DNA from: an uncultured Olsenella sp.
GTDB taxonomy: Bacteria; Actinomycetota; Coriobacteriia; Coriobacteriales; Atopobiaceae
Direction of reading: 5' to 3'
Assembly (NCBI GenBank): GCA_900314495.1
Contig: OMVJ01000012.1
Span: 115,648-179,647 of the forward strand
Length of the DNA stretch: 64,000 nucleotides
Each line of letters starts with the position of its first letter. Position 1 is the stretch's first letter. The position numbers and the translations under genes were made by a program. Positions 35,544 through 44,237 of this stretch are shown here, one piece after another. The notes under the pieces were generated by a model. It saw only the letters and a list, made by a program, of their open reading frames with translations, did no database searches and was not told where the DNA came from.

Positions 35544-38534
35544 CTGCTGAAGGTAGGCGTAGTCGTCGCGAACGGCAACGATGGTGCGGCGCACGGCGTC
35601 GGGCAGGCCGCAGGACGGGTCGTCCACGTTGTAGACCGCGGTGTTGCCGTCCAGCCGCACCAGCGCGCCGCCCTCCACGGGCAGCCAGCCCTCGTTGGTG
35701 CTGGCGTCCATGTCCTCGCGCGTCCAGAACAGGGTGAGCTTGTCCTTGTAGGGACGGCCCTCGCCGTACGGGCAGAAGACGGCGCAGTTGCCGCACTCGT
35801 TGCACATGCCGTCCACGTGCACGATCTGGCGCTCCCGCATGCCGGGCACGCGCACGGCCACGTTGGCGCGGTTGGGGCACACCTCCACGCAGGTCTCGCA
35901 CACCGTGGGGCAGCCCAGGCAGCGCGAGCCCGCAACCAGGGCGTCAGCCTCGGCCATGATCGCGCGCTTGTCCAGCACGCCCTCGTAGTCCTCGCTCACG
36001 TTGGACGCGGCCGCACCGTCGAAGCTGGCACCGCAGATGGCGGCGGCAACAACCTGAGCGTCCGCCTCGGCCTTCACGATGGTCGCGGGGCCACGGCGGC
36101 AGTCGCCCACGGCGTACACGTGCGGCACGCTGGTAAGCAGGTTCTCGTCCACAACCGGGCGGCCCTTGGCGTCCACCTCAACGCCGGAGGCCTGGTACAC
36201 GCCCTGGTCAATGCGCTCGCCCACCGCGGCAATGACGGCCGTAGCGGGCACCTGGCGCTGCTCGCCCGTGCGCTCCGGGCGGCGACGGCCGGACTCGTCC
36301 GCCGCGCCCAACTTCATAACGTCGCAGGTCAGGACGTCGTTCTCAAGCTTTGCCGGCGAGAGAAGCTCCATGAACTCCACGCCGTCGGCCAGCGCGTCCG
36401 CAAGCTCCTCTTCCTCCGCGGGCATGTAGCGGCGCGTGCGGCGGTAGACCAGGCGCACGTTCTGCACGCCCGGCACGCGCTTGGCCGCGCGGGCCACGTC
36501 CATGGCGGTGTTGCCGCCACCAACGACCACCACGTCGGTGCCAAGGTCCACCGAGGCCGGGTCGGCCTTGGCTGCCTGCAGGAACTCCAGCGCATCCAGC
36601 GTCTTGGCGCCGGGCACCGCGGGGGCACCCTCGGCCCAGGCGCCAACTGCCACCACGACGTCAGTGAAGCCCTGGTCAAAGAGGTCTGCCGCGCTGTTCA
36701 CGGTCACGCCCGTACGGAACTCCGCGCCATAGGCCGCGCACAGGTCCACGTCGTGGTCCAGCGCCTCGGTGGAGATGCGGAAGCCCGGGATAACGTGACG
36801 TGGCACGCCGCCCAGGGTGTCCGTGCGCTCGAACACGGTGGTCGCCACGCCCGCGCGGGACAGGAAGGCCGCGGTGGCAAGGCCGGCCGGGCCGCCGCCG
36901 ATCACGGCCACGCGCTTTCCCTCAACGGCAGGCGCGGCCTTCAGCGTAGGTAGCACGTCGCCGAAGGCTGCCTCCGCCGCGGCCAGCTTGGCCTCGCGAA
37001 TGAGCACGTGGTCCTCGTAGTAGTTGCGCATGCAGGAGTTGCCGCAGGTGTGCGGGCACAGGGTGCCCGTCATGAAGGGCAGGGCGTTGCGCTGCAGGAT
37101 GATGCCCAGGGCGTCGGCGTCGCGGCCCTCGTTGTGGGCGCGCAGGTAGCCGGGGATGTCCTGGTGAATGGGGCAGTCCTCGCTGCAGGGCGCGGTGAAG
37201 CAGTCCACCAGCGGCAGCTTGCCCGCCACGTGACGCTCCGGCACCGGCTTAATGGAGTGCTGCAGGCCCTTCTCGCCCGGGATGGCCGCCACCAGCGCGT
37301 CCACGGCAGCGGTGTCCACACCGGCAAAGCGCTCGGCGTCAATGCCCTCCAGCGCTTCAGTCACCTGGGCCATGCGGTCGTAGCCGCCGGGCTTCAGGAT
37401 GTTGGTGGCCATGGTCACGGGCCAGATGCCCGCATCCACCAGGCCGCGAATGTTTTGCGCGTCCGCGCCGCCGGAGTAGGAGATGCGCAGCTTGCCCTGG
37501 AACTCGTTGGCAATGCGGTCCGCCAGGGTCAGGCTCAGCGGGTACAGGGATCGGCCGGACATGTACATCTCCTCGCTGGGCAGCTCAGACCGGGTCACGT
37601 CCACGGGGAAGGTGTTGGTGAGCTTCACGCCAAACTCCAGGCCGCGCTCGTCGCAGAGCTTCTGCAGACGGTGCAGCATGGGAACGGCGTCGGCCCACTG
37701 CAGGTCCTCCACGAAGTGGTGCTCGTCGAAGACGATGTAGTCAAAGCCCAGGCCGTCCAGCACGTCGCGGGCGGTGCGGTAACCCAAGAGCGTGGGGTTG
37801 CACTTGATGAAGGTGTTGAGCCCCTTCTCGCAAATGAGGTGGGTGGCGATGCGCTCGATCTCGTCGGGCGGGCAGCCGTGAAGGGTGGACTCGGTGATGG
37901 AGTCGGAGACGCGGGGCGAGATGGAGTCAACAAAGGCCTGGTCAACGTGGTCAAAGAGGCTCAGGTTGGCGCTCGCCCAGGCAATGGCCTCCTGGAACTC
38001 CGGCTGCTCGGAGGAGTCCATCATCTTGTTGATGAAGCCGTCCACCTTGGGGGTCTTTATGCCCTCCAGGTCATAGCCCACGGACATGTTGAAGACGAAG
38101 CCGTCCGGGTCTCCCAGGCCCAGCTCGCGCGCCAGCAGCTTGCAGGCAACCCAGGCCTTCACGTACTCCGCGTAGGCCTGCGGCACGGTCAGCTCCGTGG
38201 ACCACTCGCAGTTGTAGCCCTCGTCGGAGGCCAGGATGCAGGGCTTGTTGACGCAGGCGGAAAGCTCCGCGCCGTCCATCTTCTGCACGGTCTTGAGCTC
38301 AAAGAAGCGGGCGCCCGTCACGTAGGCGGCGATGATGTTCTGCGCTAGCTGCGTGTTGGGACCGGCGGCGGGGCCAAAGGGCGCCTCAATGCGCTCGCTG
38401 AAGATGGGGCGGGCCTTGCCGTCCTGGTGACGGACGATCTTGCGGCAGCCAAAGATGGTGCCCTGCGTGCGGTACTCGTTCAGCGCCCAGGTCATGAGCT
38501 GGGCAAAGGGGATGGGAGACATAACGTCGCTCAT
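35541..38534 (-). CDS. ygfK: YgfK, putative selenate-reductase-like flavo/iron-sulfur oxidoreductase
   Basis: This 997-residue multidomain protein has a dihydroorotate/dihydropyrimidine-dehydrogenase-like barrel at residues 1-430 (FMNM-like FNMSVGYDLEG, CNPTLLGY, SYSGGADAQNI). A GltD-like FAD/NAD(P) region spans 450-830 (VAVIGGGPAGLATAAFLSRA, VVVVGGGNTAMDVARAAK, YAVGDCRRGPATIV), preceded by a cysteine cluster. A C-terminal ferredoxin part follows (CLGCPTVCETCVEVCP, CNECGNCAVFCPYGEG). The E. coli name selenate reductase is not proven; in purine-degrading clusters YgfK is thought to catalyse a redox step on the purine or its product. The start ATG at 38534 has AGGAGAGGAA upstream. Confidence 0.93.
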   Translation of the reverse strand: MSDVMSPIPFAQLMTWALNEYRTQGTIFGCRKIVRHQDGKARPIFSERIEAPFGPAAGPNTQLAQNIIAAYVTGARFFELKTVQKMDGAELSACVNKPCILASDEGYNCEWSTELTVPQAYAEYVKAWVACKLLARELGLGDPDGFVFNMSVGYDLEGIKTPKVDGFINKMMDSSEQPEFQEAIAWASANLSLFDHVDQAFVDSISPRVSDSITESTLHGCPPDEIERIATHLICEKGLNTFIKCNPTLLGYRTARDVLDGLGFDYIVFDEHHFVEDLQWADAVPMLHRLQKLCDERGLEFGVKLTNTFPVDVTRSELPSEEMYMSGRSLYPLSLTLADRIANEFQGKLRISYSGGADAQNIRGLVDAGIWPVTMATNILKPGGYDRMAQVTEALEGIDAERFAGVDTAAVDALVAAIPGEKGLQHSIKPVPERHVAGKLPLVDCFTAPCSEDCPIHQDIPGYLRAHNEGRDADALGIILQRNALPFMTGTLCPHTCGNSCMRNYYEDHVLIREAKLAAAEAAFGDVLPTLKAAPAVEGKRVAVIGGGPAGLATAAFLSRAGVATTVFERTDTLGGVPRHVIPGFRISTEALDHDVDLCAAYGAEFRTGVTVNSAADLFDQGFTDVVVAVGAWAEGAPAVPGAKTLDALEFLQAAKADPASVDLGTDVVVVGGGNTAMDVARAAKRVPGVQNVRLVYRRTRRYMPAEEEELADALADGVEFMELLSPAKLENDVLTCDVMKLGAADESGRRRPERTGEQRQVPATAVIAAVGERIDQGVYQASGVEVDAKGRPVVDENLLTSVPHVYAVGDCRRGPATIVKAEADAQVVAAAICGASFDGAAASNVSEDYEGVLDKRAIMAEADALVAGSRCLGCPTVCETCVEVCPNRANVAVRVPGMRERQIVHVDGMCNECGNCAVFCPYGEGRPYKDKLTLFWTREDMDASTNEGWLPVEGGALVRLDGNTAVYNVDDPSCGLPDAVRRTIVAVRDDYAYLQQ

Positions 38535-38648
38535 GGTGGTTCCTCTCCTGCAATTCTTCCCGTGGTTACGCGGCCGCGCACGGCGCCACGGAATCCGTGC
38601 GCGCAGGCGCCGCCCAGGGTCCCCACCCCAGGCGACGCAACACACTAA

Positions 38649-39974
38649 TTAATAAGTGCGGTCGTTGAGGTCTCCCCAGAGCCTCTTGGACTGCTCCAGC
38701 ATGAAGGCGTTGAGGCGCCCCTCGTCCAGCTTGGTGAACTCGCGGTCGCGGTACAGGACCTGGCCGTTAACGATGGTGGTACGGCACTGGCGGCCCTCAA
38801 AGCCAAACAGGATGTGGCCGTCAACGTTCTCGGCCGAGAAGGGCGTGAAGGGGTGGTAGTCGAAGATGGCCACGTCGGCCGCGGCACCGGGGCGCAGCAC
38901 GCCCAGCTCGCGCTTGAAGTAGCGGCTGGCCATGGCGGCGTTGTTGCGGAAGAGCATCTGGAAGTCCTCGCCCCAGGCCACGTTGGGCTTGCCGGCGTTG
39001 TGGCGCTGGATGATGATGAAGGTCTTCAGGCTCTCCAGCACGTCGTGCGTGTAGGCGTCGGTGCCCATGCACACGGGAATGCCGCGGCGCATGAACTCCA
39101 GCACGGGCGCGCAACCCACGGCGTTGTTCATGTTGGAGCCGGGGTTGTTCACGATGGAGGTGCCCTGCTCCTTCACTATGTCCATCTCCGCCGGCGTGAT
39201 GTGGATGCAGTGGCCCAGCATGGTGCGGTCGCCCAAGAGGCCATGGTTCAGCAGGCGCTCCACCGGACGGATGCCGCACTGGTTCTCCAGCGAGTCGTAC
39301 ACGTCGTTCATGCCCTCGCACACGTGAATGTGGAAGCCCGTGAGCCCGTTGTTGGCCTCGGCCATCTTGTCCATGGTTGCGTCGGAGAGGGTGAAGGTGG
39401 CGTGCCCGCCAAACATGGCGGCGATCATGCCCGTGTCCTGCGTGGCCGCCCACTGGGCAAAGTCCGCGTTCTCCTTAATGGCCTGGTCGCACTTTTCCTG
39501 GCCGTCGCGGTCCGACACCTCGTAGCACAGGTTGGCGCGAATGCCGCACTCGGTGGTCACGTCCTTGATGGCAAAGAGGGAACCGGGAATCTGGGCAAAG
39601 CTGGCGTGGTGGTCGAAGATGGTGGTCACGCCGTTGCGCAGGCTCTCCAGCACGGTGGCGTAGGCGCTGGCGCGCGTGCCGTCCATGTAGAGCTTGCGGT
39701 CGATGGCCCACCACTGCTGCTCCAGGTTCTCCAGGAAGTTGGTGGGGTTGCAGCCCTTGATGGCCAGGCCGCGGGCCAGGCCGGAGTTGATGAGGCCGGG
39801 CATGATGACGCCGCCGTGCGCGTCCACCAGCTCCGCCTCGGGGTGGGCGGCCTCAAGGTCTGCCCGCGACCCCACGGCAGCGACCTTCTCGCCGTCGATA
39901 AGCACCGCGCCGTCCTCCAGAAGGGGGTTGGCGTCGTCCCTTGTTACCACACGACCATTCGTAACCAGTAGCAT
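38649..39974 (-). CDS. ssnA: SsnA-type amidohydrolase lacking the HxH metal motif
   Basis: This 441-residue protein of the SsnA/ATZ-TRZ amidohydrolase family keeps TIFDHHAS, GFHIHVCEG, TMLGHCIHI, SNMNNAVGC and MGTDAYTHD. Where homologues carry the first-strand metal motif (E. coli SsnA has SHNHFYSGLSRG after MPG), this protein reads MPGLINSGLARG: six residues including both histidines are missing, in frame, at about 39782/39783. The remaining His and Asp ligands are intact. It is either inactive, metal-poor or re-specialised. The ATG at 39974 is followed by a good N-terminus. It heads ssnA-ygfK-ferredoxin-xdhD, with operator O4 upstream. Confidence 0.88.
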   Translation of the reverse strand: MLLVTNGRVVTRDDANPLLEDGAVLIDGEKVAAVGSRADLEAAHPEAELVDAHGGVIMPGLINSGLARGLAIKGCNPTNFLENLEQQWWAIDRKLYMDGTRASAYATVLESLRNGVTTIFDHHASFAQIPGSLFAIKDVTTECGIRANLCYEVSDRDGQEKCDQAIKENADFAQWAATQDTGMIAAMFGGHATFTLSDATMDKMAEANNGLTGFHIHVCEGMNDVYDSLENQCGIRPVERLLNHGLLGDRTMLGHCIHITPAEMDIVKEQGTSIVNNPGSNMNNAVGCAPVLEFMRRGIPVCMGTDAYTHDVLESLKTFIIIQRHNAGKPNVAWGEDFQMLFRNNAAMASRYFKRELGVLRPGAAADVAIFDYHPFTPFSAENVDGHILFGFEGRQCRTTIVNGQVLYRDREFTKLDEGRLNAFMLEQSKRLWGDLNDRTY

Positions 39975-40111
39975 TGGCCTCTCCTCTGCTACACGCCGCA
40001 GATCAGCTACGGCTGAAGAAAGCTCGGCGACGGTCCTCTCTTACCGCGCCGTCCGGGCCTTGTGGCGCCCGGCAAACCCGTGCGCATGCGGGCAGACGGG
40101 TCTACGCATGC

Positions 40112-40128
40112 ACAAACTTTCTGTCTGA
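40112..40128. promoter_or_regulatory. predicted island operator O4 (upstream of ssnA)
   Basis: ACAAAC-TTTCT-GTCTGA keeps a perfect left half of the O1/O3 palindrome with a weaker right half. CCTAACACTATTTTTGTG follows within 20 bases. It lies between the 8-oxoguanine-deaminase-like gene and ssnA, about 140 bases upstream of ssnA. Confidence 0.55.
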
Positions 40129-40227
40129 TAACCTAACACTATTTTTGTGCCACTGGGGTCACGGGCGCGTTGCGGGTTGTGCGCGCGGCAAATTCGTCGG
40201 CCATCGGTAGGCTGCCACGCGCCCGCA

Positions 40228-41589
40228 TCACAGGTTCGCCAAATAGCGCTCCAGCTCCCGGTCCGCCTCGTACACGATCTTCTCCTCGTCCGCGCCAGTC
40301 AGCCTGCCCTTCTCCACCGTCACCTTTCCGTTCACCACGGTGTAGTCAACGGAGCCCTTCAGGCCGACCGTGGCAAGCACCGAAGACGGGTCGTAGCAAG
40401 CCCCCGTCAGCTCCAGGCGGTGGGAATCCACCAGGAAGAAGTCGGCGCACTTGCCCTCCTCCAGGCTGCCGATCTCCTTGTCCCTTCCCAGAAGGGCAGC
40501 GCTCCCCATGGTCGCCATCTTCAGCACGTGGTAGCCATCCGGGGCGGCCTCGGAGGAGTTCAGCCGGTGGAGCAGGTAGCACACCCGCATCTCCTCCAGC
40601 AGGTTGGAGCCGTCGTTGCTGGCGCTTCCGTCCACGCCAAGCCCCACGGGAACGCCCGCGGCAAGCATCTCTGGCACGCGGGCAATGCCGGACGCCAGCT
40701 TCATGTTGGATATGGGGCAGTGGCACACGCCCGTTCCCGTGTCCGCCAGCAGGCGAATCTCGTCGGAGTTCAGGTGGATGCCGTGGGCGAACCACACGTC
40801 CGGCCCCAGCCAGCCCAGGCTCTCCATGTAGGCAACGGGCCTCATGCCAAAGCGGTCCAGGGTGTAGTTCTCCTCGTCCTTGGTCTCGCACAGGTGGGTG
40901 TGAAGGCGAACATGGCAGCTCCGTGCCAGCTTGGCGCTCTCCCTCAGCAAGTCAGGTGAGACGGAGAAGGGCGAGCAGGGCGCCAGGGCAATGCGGTGCA
41001 TGGAGGTGAAGGAGTCGTCCTGGTACTGCTCTATCAAGCGGACGGAATCCTCCATGATCTGGTCCACCGACTGAACCACGGAGTCCGGTGGGAGGCCGCC
41101 GTCCTTCTTGGAGAGGTCCATGGAGCCACGGGAGAAGTGCATCCTGGTGCCCAGGACCTCCGCCGCCTGCCACTGGGCGGCCAGCAGGTCTCCCCCGTCC
41201 TTGGGGAAGACGTAATGGTGGTCAAATACCGTGGTGCAGCCGTTCTTCATGAGCTCGCCAAGGCCCACCAGGGAGGACAGGCGAATGGTGTCCTCGTTCA
41301 GGTTCTTCCACACCTCATAGAGGGTGGTCAGCCAGTCGAAGAGCTCCATGTTCTGAACTTGGGGCAGGTTGCGAGAGAAGACCTGGTACAGGTGGTGATG
41401 GGCGTTGACCAAGCCCGGGTAGCACAGCATGCCGGTCCCATCTATGGTCACATCCGCCGGCTCTTGGTCCGCCTTGCCAATGGTGCGGATCAGGCCGTCC
41501 TCGCACAGGAGGTCCACGTCCTTGTACACGTGGTCCCCTCCGTCGCAGGTGACCATGGCCCTTATGTTCTTCACGAGCAGCCTTGCCAT
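40228..41589 (-). CDS. 8-oxoguanine deaminase-like amidohydrolase
   Basis: This 453-residue amidohydrolase of the ATZ/TRZ class has all metal ligands visible: NAHHHLYQ (His64 and His66), RLHTHLCET, FAHGIHLNSDE and GLGVDGSASND. The combination of HHHLYQVFSRN, HLCETKDE and DGSASNDGSNL fits the 8-oxoguanine deaminase / hydroxydechloroatrazine ethylaminohydrolase branch. 8-Oxoguanine deaminase makes uric acid, which would place it at the entrance of this urate-degrading island. Guanine-like or other triazine-like substrates are possible. It is an intact paralogue of the defective-looking SsnA next door. The ATG is at 41589; it is divergent from the YheO-type regulator. Confidence 0.85.
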   Translation of the reverse strand: MARLLVKNIRAMVTCDGGDHVYKDVDLLCEDGLIRTIGKADQEPADVTIDGTGMLCYPGLVNAHHHLYQVFSRNLPQVQNMELFDWLTTLYEVWKNLNEDTIRLSSLVGLGELMKNGCTTVFDHHYVFPKDGGDLLAAQWQAAEVLGTRMHFSRGSMDLSKKDGGLPPDSVVQSVDQIMEDSVRLIEQYQDDSFTSMHRIALAPCSPFSVSPDLLRESAKLARSCHVRLHTHLCETKDEENYTLDRFGMRPVAYMESLGWLGPDVWFAHGIHLNSDEIRLLADTGTGVCHCPISNMKLASGIARVPEMLAAGVPVGLGVDGSASNDGSNLLEEMRVCYLLHRLNSSEAAPDGYHVLKMATMGSAALLGRDKEIGSLEEGKCADFFLVDSHRLELTGACYDPSSVLATVGLKGSVDYTVVNGKVTVEKGRLTGADEEKIVYEADRELERYLANL

Positions 41590-41761
41590 TGCAGTTCCCC
41601 CTTCTTCACGGGACGGTGGTTATGGTATGAGGACCCGCCTACAGGCCCGTGTCCTCGTTGTAATATATTTGAGTCAACGTGGCCCAGGTGGCACTCCCCT
41701 GTGGCACGCCCACAGGCACACTTTTCCGCCGCTGCCAACCATTCGGTCACAGAGGAGTCCC

Positions 41762-42436
41762 ATGAGCACCCAGCACGAAGACCAAATCGATTTCCTCAAG
41801 CGCCTCGCCAAGGGTGTGGCGGCGCAGTTCGGCAGCAGGTGCGAGGTGGTGGTGCACGACCTCAAGTCTTCCGACCCATCCAGCACCATCGTCGCCATAG
41901 AGAACGGCTCCATCTCTGGCCGCAAGCTGGGCGACGGCCCCTCCTATGTGGTGCTCCAGGCCCTGCGAACCGACCCGCGCAAGCTCCATGACAAGCTGGC
42001 CTACCTCACCAAGACCGAAGACGGCAAGGTGCTGCGCAGCTCCACCATCTTCTTCCGCGACGAGGACGGCACGCCCTCGGCCATCTTCGCCATCAACTAC
42101 GACACCACACTGGACATGGCCTACCTCCAGTACCTGCAGGACTTCACCATGCTGGGCACCGAGCGGGAGGTGACGCCCGCCTCCGCCGAGCCCATCCCCC
42201 ACAACGTGAGCGACCTCCTGGACCAGCTGATCCAGGAGAGCGTCCAGCTGGTGGGCAAGCCCGTGGAGCTCATGTCCAAGGAAGACAAGGTGCGCGCCAT
42301 TGGCTTCCTCAACGACACCGGCGCCTTCCTCATCACCAAGTCCGGCGACAAGGTGCGCAAGTACTTCGGCATCTCCAAGTACACCATGTACAGCTACATG
42401 GAGGAGGCCAAGCAGGGCAAGGAGGCGGAGGAGTAG
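41762..42436 (+). CDS. YheO/DauR-type transcriptional regulator
   Basis: This 224-residue protein has an N-terminal YheO-like PAS domain (residues 8-120; GSRCEVVVHDLKSSDPSSTI, AIFAINYD) and a C-terminal HTH_22 domain (VRAIGFLNDTGAFLIT, YFGISKYTMYSYMEE). Members such as DauR sense small catabolic molecules. It is the only regulator inside the island, so it is the prime candidate to bind the five 17-bp palindromes. The ATG at 41762 follows AGAGGAG; the open frame reaches further upstream through the divergent promoter region. No operator copy is obvious in front of the gene itself. Confidence 0.88.
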   Translation: MSTQHEDQIDFLKRLAKGVAAQFGSRCEVVVHDLKSSDPSSTIVAIENGSISGRKLGDGPSYVVLQALRTDPRKLHDKLAYLTKTEDGKVLRSSTIFFRDEDGTPSAIFAINYDTTLDMAYLQYLQDFTMLGTEREVTPASAEPIPHNVSDLLDQLIQESVQLVGKPVELMSKEDKVRAIGFLNDTGAFLITKSGDKVRKYFGISKYTMYSYMEEAKQGKEAEE

Positions 42437-42485
42437 CTCTCTCCAGCGCCCCCGCCAGCACAATAGCGGCCGACACAATCAACGC

Positions 42486-43892
42486 CTATTCCTCGCGGTT
42501 CTCTGCCTCCACCTTCACGCCCTCGGCAATCCTCTCGTCATTGGGGTCGGGCAGGGTCAGGTTGAGGATGATGGCCATGAGGGCGGAAATGACGATGGGC
42601 GACCCGCCGAAGATGCTGGTGATCCACGCGGGCATGCCCGGGCCGGCCAGCGAGCCGGACACGATGTTGATGCCCATGCCCAGCGCCAGAGAAAGGCCGG
42701 CAATGGTTGCCTTGCGGTCCGTCATGCCACCCTTGGTCAGCATGCGGATGCCCGTCATGGCAATGATGGAGAAGACCGTGATGGTGGCGCCGCCAATGAC
42801 GCACATGGGAATGGTGTTGAAGGCCGCGGCAAACTTGGGCACCAGGCCGCACACAATGAGGATGCCAGCCGCGCACGCGAACACGCGCTTGTTGATGACC
42901 TTGGTCATGGTGGTGATGCCCACGTTCTGCGAGAAGGTGGCCGTGGGAAGGCCACCGAAGAGGGCGCCCACGGTCGAGGCAAGGCCCTCGCACAGGATGC
43001 CGCCGCGGAGCTCCTGCAGGCTGGGCTCGCGGCCCAGCGCACCGTTGGAGACGGACGAGAAGTCGCCGATCATCTCCACCGCGGCGATGATGAACATGGC
43101 GCCCGTGGGGATGATGGCATCGATGCGGAACTCGATGCCGAAGGGCAGGAACTGCGGCAGGGCCACCCATGCCGCGCTGCCGACCTCAGAGAAGTCCACC
43201 ATGCCCAGGAAGAGGGCAAGCACGTAGCCGCCGATCATGCCGAAGAGCAGGGAACCCAGCTGGGTGACGCCCTTGGTGAAGTTGCCGAAGAAGATGCAGA
43301 GGGCCAGCGTGACCAGCGCCACGATCCAGTTGCGGGCACTGCCGAAGTCCGCGCTACCCGTGCCGCCGGCCATGTAGCCCACCGCCACCGCGTAAAGGGA
43401 AAGGCCGATGCAGAACACGACCGTACCCGTCACCACGGGCGGGAAGAGCTTGCGCAGCTGCTTTAGGAAGATTGCGAAGAGCATTGCCACAAAGCCGCCC
43501 ACGAACTGAGCGCCAATGATGGCCGCGATGCCGTACATGCCGCCAATGCTGTTGAGCACCGGGACGAAGGCGAAGTTGGCGCCCGTCAGCACGGGCAGGC
43601 CGGAACCAATGCGACCGAACAGCGGGAAGGCCTGCAGCAACGTGACGATGCCCGAGAACAGCATGGCCGACTGAATGAGCAGCAAACGGTCCTCCGCGGG
43701 CAGGTTGCATGCCGTGCCCACGATCATTGCCGGCGTGATGATGCCCACGATGGCGGCCACCACGTGCTGCAGCGCAAGCGGCACGTAAAGACTTGCGGGC
43801 AGCTTGCCTTCGCGCTGGTAGAGCAGGGCATTCTGGTCCGACTGTCCCGCAGCGCTATGCTGCACGGCGGCATTTTCGGCTTCCTTCTTCAT
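42486..43892 (-). CDS. NCS2-family purine (xanthine/urate) permease
   Basis: This 468-residue nucleobase transporter has about 14 membrane segments, the family motif ATFSQNVGITTMTKVINKR and GSLAGPGMPAWI. It is homologous to the permease at 23254-24921 but ends shortly after the last helix, without the alanine-rich tail. The start ATG at 43892 follows GAGGGGG; the frame extends 12 codons upstream. Operator O5 lies about 200 bases upstream. Two permeases in one island suggest different purines (for example urate and xanthine) or different affinities. Confidence 0.9.
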   Translation of the reverse strand: MKKEAENAAVQHSAAGQSDQNALLYQREGKLPASLYVPLALQHVVAAIVGIITPAMIVGTACNLPAEDRLLLIQSAMLFSGIVTLLQAFPLFGRIGSGLPVLTGANFAFVPVLNSIGGMYGIAAIIGAQFVGGFVAMLFAIFLKQLRKLFPPVVTGTVVFCIGLSLYAVAVGYMAGGTGSADFGSARNWIVALVTLALCIFFGNFTKGVTQLGSLLFGMIGGYVLALFLGMVDFSEVGSAAWVALPQFLPFGIEFRIDAIIPTGAMFIIAAVEMIGDFSSVSNGALGREPSLQELRGGILCEGLASTVGALFGGLPTATFSQNVGITTMTKVINKRVFACAAGILIVCGLVPKFAAAFNTIPMCVIGGATITVFSIIAMTGIRMLTKGGMTDRKATIAGLSLALGMGINIVSGSLAGPGMPAWITSIFGGSPIVISALMAIILNLTLPDPNDERIAEGVKVEAENREE

Positions 43893-44089
43893 TCCAAGAT
43901 CCCCCTCTTCTTGTGCGGCACCTGCCAACGGCAGGCCCCCTCCGGTTCAGGCTCCTCTCCAGCCTGCCTTTGACCCAGCCGGCGCGCGCCTCCATCCATC
44001 GCTCCGGCCCTTACGAGCAACTCCTCCCCAAACCACGCAGCACCTCCCTGCGGTGCCACATGTGTAATTACAATCTATTCGTTTGGCTA

Positions 44090-44106
44090 TCAAACTTTTT
44101 GGTTTT
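44090..44106. promoter_or_regulatory. predicted island operator O5 (NCS2 permease / M20 hydrolase divergent promoter)
   Basis: TCAAAC-TTTTT-GGTTTT retains the left half and spacer of the O1/O3 palindrome. GTTTGG-CTAT-CAAAC overlaps it to the left, so two half-sites are close together. The 43893-44237 gap otherwise shows only pyrimidine-rich leader sequence. Confidence 0.5.
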
Positions 44107-44237
44107 TCTTAGATGTGTAGAATACAGGGCGTGTCAAGGAGAACCGCGGGAATTTCGCATGCGGGCGTTTGGTGCCGCCGAAGGGTAGAGAACGGGTGCG
44201 GGTGGTTCTGGACATACCGCAGGGATTGGAGCCATGC

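Noticed and set aside
38649..39974. Calling ssnA a pseudogene
   Set aside because: The frame is open over its full length and all other conserved segments are intact. Only the HxH-containing six residues are missing, so it is annotated as a CDS with an anomaly.
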